Part shown: positions 62,181-64,000 of the stretch, piece after piece
Layout of the letters: each line of letters opens with the position of its first letter
Position numbering within the stretch: position 1 is the stretch's first letter
DNA from: Azorhizobium oxalatiphilum
GTDB lineage: Bacteria > Pseudomonadota > Alphaproteobacteria > Rhizobiales > Xanthobacteraceae
NCBI RefSeq assembly: GCF_014635325.1
Contig: NZ_BMCT01000001.1
Coordinates: 897,743 to 961,742, forward strand
DNA length: 64,000 nt
Direction: 5' to 3'
Position numbers and translations under genes: made by a program
Notes under the pieces: generated by a model
What the model was told of the DNA's origin: nothing
What the model saw: only the letters and a program-made list of their open reading frames with translations
Databases searched by the model: none

Positions 62181-62900
62181 TCAGGCGGCGCGCAGGCCGT
62201 TGGCGCAGCGCCAGCGGTGCGGGGTCTCGCCCACGAAGCGGCGGAACACCGTGGTGAAGTGCGCCTGCGTCTGGAAGCCGGCGTCGAGGGCGATCTGAAC
62301 CAGGCTGTCGCGGGTCTCGCACATCAGCTTCTGCGCGCATTCGATGCGCCGGCGCAGCAGGAATTCATGCGGGCGCAGGCCGGTGGCGATGCGGAACTGG
62401 GCGGCGAAATGCATGCGGCTGAGGCCGGCGGCGGCGGCCATGCCGGCGAGCGTCACGCTCTCGGCGAGGTTCTCGTCCATATAGGCGACCACGCGCTTCA
62501 GGCGCCACTTGGGCAGGCTGGACATGGTGCGCACGCGGGGCGAGGTGGCTTCCGGCGCGACCAGCTCGGGTGCGTTGCCGGCCGACTGGCGCAGGCCGAG
62601 CACGCGGGTGACGATGGCAAGGCGCAGGGCATCGGCATAGAGGCCGCCGAAGCCGCTCTCGTTGCGCTCGGCGACGCTCAGCGCCTGCTTCAGATCCAGG
62701 ATCACCTGATCCTGCGCAGCGGCATCGCGGCTGGAGAAGGCGGCGGGCGCATCCATGCCGGGCGCCGGAATGGCGATCTCCAGCCCCATGGCGTCGAGCC
62801 GCACCCGCAGGGTGCCATTGGCATCGGGCGCGGCCTCGGGGAAGGGCAGGCCGGCGGGACGGGAGATGGCGGGCGAGGCGGGGATCACGTCGAGATACAT
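62181..62900 (-). CDS. AraC family transcriptional regulator
   Basis: 239 residues. The C-terminal two-helix-turn-helix AraC domain (about 130-235) shows LAESVTLAGMAAAAGLSRMHFAAQF, GLRPHEFLLRRRIECAQKLM and ALDAGFQTQAHFTTVFRRFVGETPHRWR. The N-terminal part is not a recognised ligand domain. It lies 35 bases upstream of the ydeP-like gene on the same strand and probably controls that operon. GGAG precedes the ATG. Confidence 0.9.
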   Translation of the reverse strand: MYLDVIPASPAISRPAGLPFPEAAPDANGTLRVRLDAMGLEIAIPAPGMDAPAAFSSRDAAAQDQVILDLKQALSVAERNESGFGGLYADALRLAIVTRVLGLRQSAGNAPELVAPEATSPRVRTMSSLPKWRLKRVVAYMDENLAESVTLAGMAAAAGLSRMHFAAQFRIATGLRPHEFLLRRRIECAQKLMCETRDSLVQIALDAGFQTQAHFTTVFRRFVGETPHRWRCANGLRAA

Positions 62901-63338
62901 GGCTGGCTCCTCGATTGGAAAGATTGGGCCGATGTCATGCGCGCGGAGACTTGCCCGTTACTTCGGGAAGGGGGCGAACCCGCACTGGATGGTCTGTTCT
63001 GTTTCAGGAAGAGGGTGAAAAGTATTCCGCCTCTCCATGATGAACAGAATAAGCTGCGGGCCGGCCGGAACAACGCTACGTGGGTCTAGGCGTGGCGGTT
63101 CTAGGTTTGGGCGGGCCATACTTGAGTATGGTTGGCTGGATTGATTGGGGAGGTGCAGGCGGATTCACATGTGCCGATGGAGAATGACCGGACGGTCAAG
63201 GCGATGTCCTCTCCACGCGTCGTGGCCGACATCGGAAACATCCGGCTTTGGGATCAAGTCCGGGGATGACGATGCCCTTGGGGTAATCCGTCGATCAAAA
63301 GACCATCAATCGGGCGTGAACGACGCTCTCGCCCGCTC
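62901..63338. other. Intergenic region upstream of araC with a palindrome
   Basis: 438 bases between the araC start and the end of the MFS gene, with no credible coding frame. It contains CCATACT-TG-AGTATGG (63116-63131), a perfect 7-bp inverted repeat with a 2-base centre, about 216 bases before araC, likely a transcription-factor site. Nothing else recognisable. Confidence 0.45.
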
Positions 63339-64000
63339 TCAGTAGCGCGGGCTGATGGGGCCCTGCGGGGCCTTGCCCAGAAAAGCCACGACCAGCATGC
63401 CGGCGATGGCCGCCCAGAAGCTGATCTGGAAGCCGTCCACATAGGCCAGCACATTGGCCTCGCGCGCCACGGTGGCGGCAAGCCCCGCCATGCCGCGGGC
63501 GGTGGCGAGGCCGGTCGAATCGCTGTGCCCCGCATAGTGCGCCGCGAAGCCGGAGAGGGCCTGCATCACCGTGCCCGAATGGGCGGAGACATGCAGGCCC
63601 AGCAGATAGGAATGCAGCTGCTCGCGATGGCGCAGCCAGGTGCTCATCAGGCTGAGGCCGATCTCCGCTCCGCCGAGGCGCAGCACCTGCACATAGGCGG
63701 CCATGGCGGTGGCCTGCTTCGGGTCCGCGTTCGAGAGGATGTAGACCACCGTGGCGAGGAAGGTGAAGCCCTGTCCCACCGCTTGCACCAGCAGCACGGG
63801 CATGAAGCTCCAGGGCGACCACTCATGGGTGAGGTGCGTGCCCATCCGCCCGGCGATGGCGAAGGCGGCAAAGCCGATGAGCATGGTCAGGCGCGCGTCG
63901 AAGCGGCGGATCATCAGCACCGCCAGCGGCACCACGAGGATCTGCGGCCCCACCGTTCCCAGCAGGATGGGCCAGCCGGTCTCCTCCGGCCGCAGGCCGA
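63339..64000 (-). CDS. MFS transporter, DHA2/EmrB-like, 3' part
   Basis: The frame is open to the right edge, so the 5' part lies beyond the window; the visible 220 residues are the C-terminal half. Residues near the edge read GLRPEETGWPILLGTVGPQILVVPL. Further motifs VQAVGQGFTFLATVVYILSNADPKQATAMAAYVQVLRLGGAEIGLSLMSTW match the 14-helix drug-exporter group (EmrB/QacA). The last helix is FWAAIAGMLVVAFLG. It probably exports small toxic compounds; in this group a partner membrane-fusion protein gene (emrA-like) may be further upstream. Confidence 0.85.
   Translation of the reverse strand, partial: GLRPEETGWPILLGTVGPQILVVPLAVLMIRRFDARLTMLIGFAAFAIAGRMGTHLTHEWSPWSFMPVLLVQAVGQGFTFLATVVYILSNADPKQATAMAAYVQVLRLGGAEIGLSLMSTWLRHREQLHSYLLGLHVSAHSGTVMQALSGFAAHYAGHSDSTGLATARGMAGLAATVAREANVLAYVDGFQISFWAAIAGMLVVAFLGKAPQGPISPRY

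Overview
The window is high-GC DNA that is almost fully coding. Operons are tight, with frequent ATGA/GTGA stop-start overlaps, and there are no rRNA, tRNA, phage or insertion-sequence genes. The gene set suggests a metabolically versatile alphaproteobacterium of the Hyphomicrobiales, possibly near Xanthobacteraceae; the taxonomic call is inference. Supporting features are many NitT/TauT- and Liv-type ABC importers, a Mrp antiporter with fused A+B subunits, an Omp25-like barrel, a FixJ-type regulator, and a giant glycine-rich autotransporter.

Layout. (1) 0.1-8.3 kb, + strand: an acid-sugar operon. It holds a four-carbon acid sugar kinase with a C-terminal frameshift, PdxA2, an iron alcohol dehydrogenase, an intracellular BNR/Asp-box sialidase-like protein, a NitT/TauT ABC importer and an SDR, and ends at a strong terminator. 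(2) 8.4-14.6 kb, +: a FecI-type sigma factor, a FecR regulator, a TonB-dependent receptor and a dedicated TonB. The receptor carries a signalling STN domain and an unusual extra C-terminal Omp25-like beta-barrel. (3) 14.6-20.7 kb, -: the Mrp/Pha multisubunit cation/proton antiporter, mrpAB-C-D-E-F-G. (4) 21.1-40.5 kb: a large catabolic island. It has three class III CoA-transferases, two double-hotdog (FAS1-like/MaoC) dehydratases, two metallo-beta-lactamase hydrolases, an isochorismatase-like hydrolase, a NitT/TauT importer, a complete Liv-type importer, an SDR and a beta-hydroxyacid dehydrogenase. A GntR/FCD regulator sits inside it. Five copies of the palindrome AATGCA-N3-TGCATT precede its transcription units and the regulator itself, which suggests one regulon.

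(5) 40.6-45.8 kb, +: a DeoR/GlpR-type regulator behind a GlpR-like operator, then an Ugp-like ABC importer. (6) 46-52.4 kb, +: a 2141-residue autotransporter with about 17 glycine-rich repeats, ending in a long terminator hairpin. (7) 52.5-57.2 kb, +: two small exported or membrane proteins, an alpha/beta hydrolase, an orphan FixJ-like response regulator and a sugar-porter MFS permease. (8) 57.4-62.9 kb, -: an araC-ydeP-cydA-cydB array joining an AraC regulator, a molybdopterin oxidoreductase of the YdeP type and a bd-type quinol oxidase. (9) The right edge holds the 3' part of a DHA2-type MFS exporter.

The best candidates for undescribed biology are the palindrome-controlled GntR catabolic island, the two-barrel TonB receptor, and the sialidase-like/tetronate importer operon. 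All functions are read from motifs and context only; no database search was possible.
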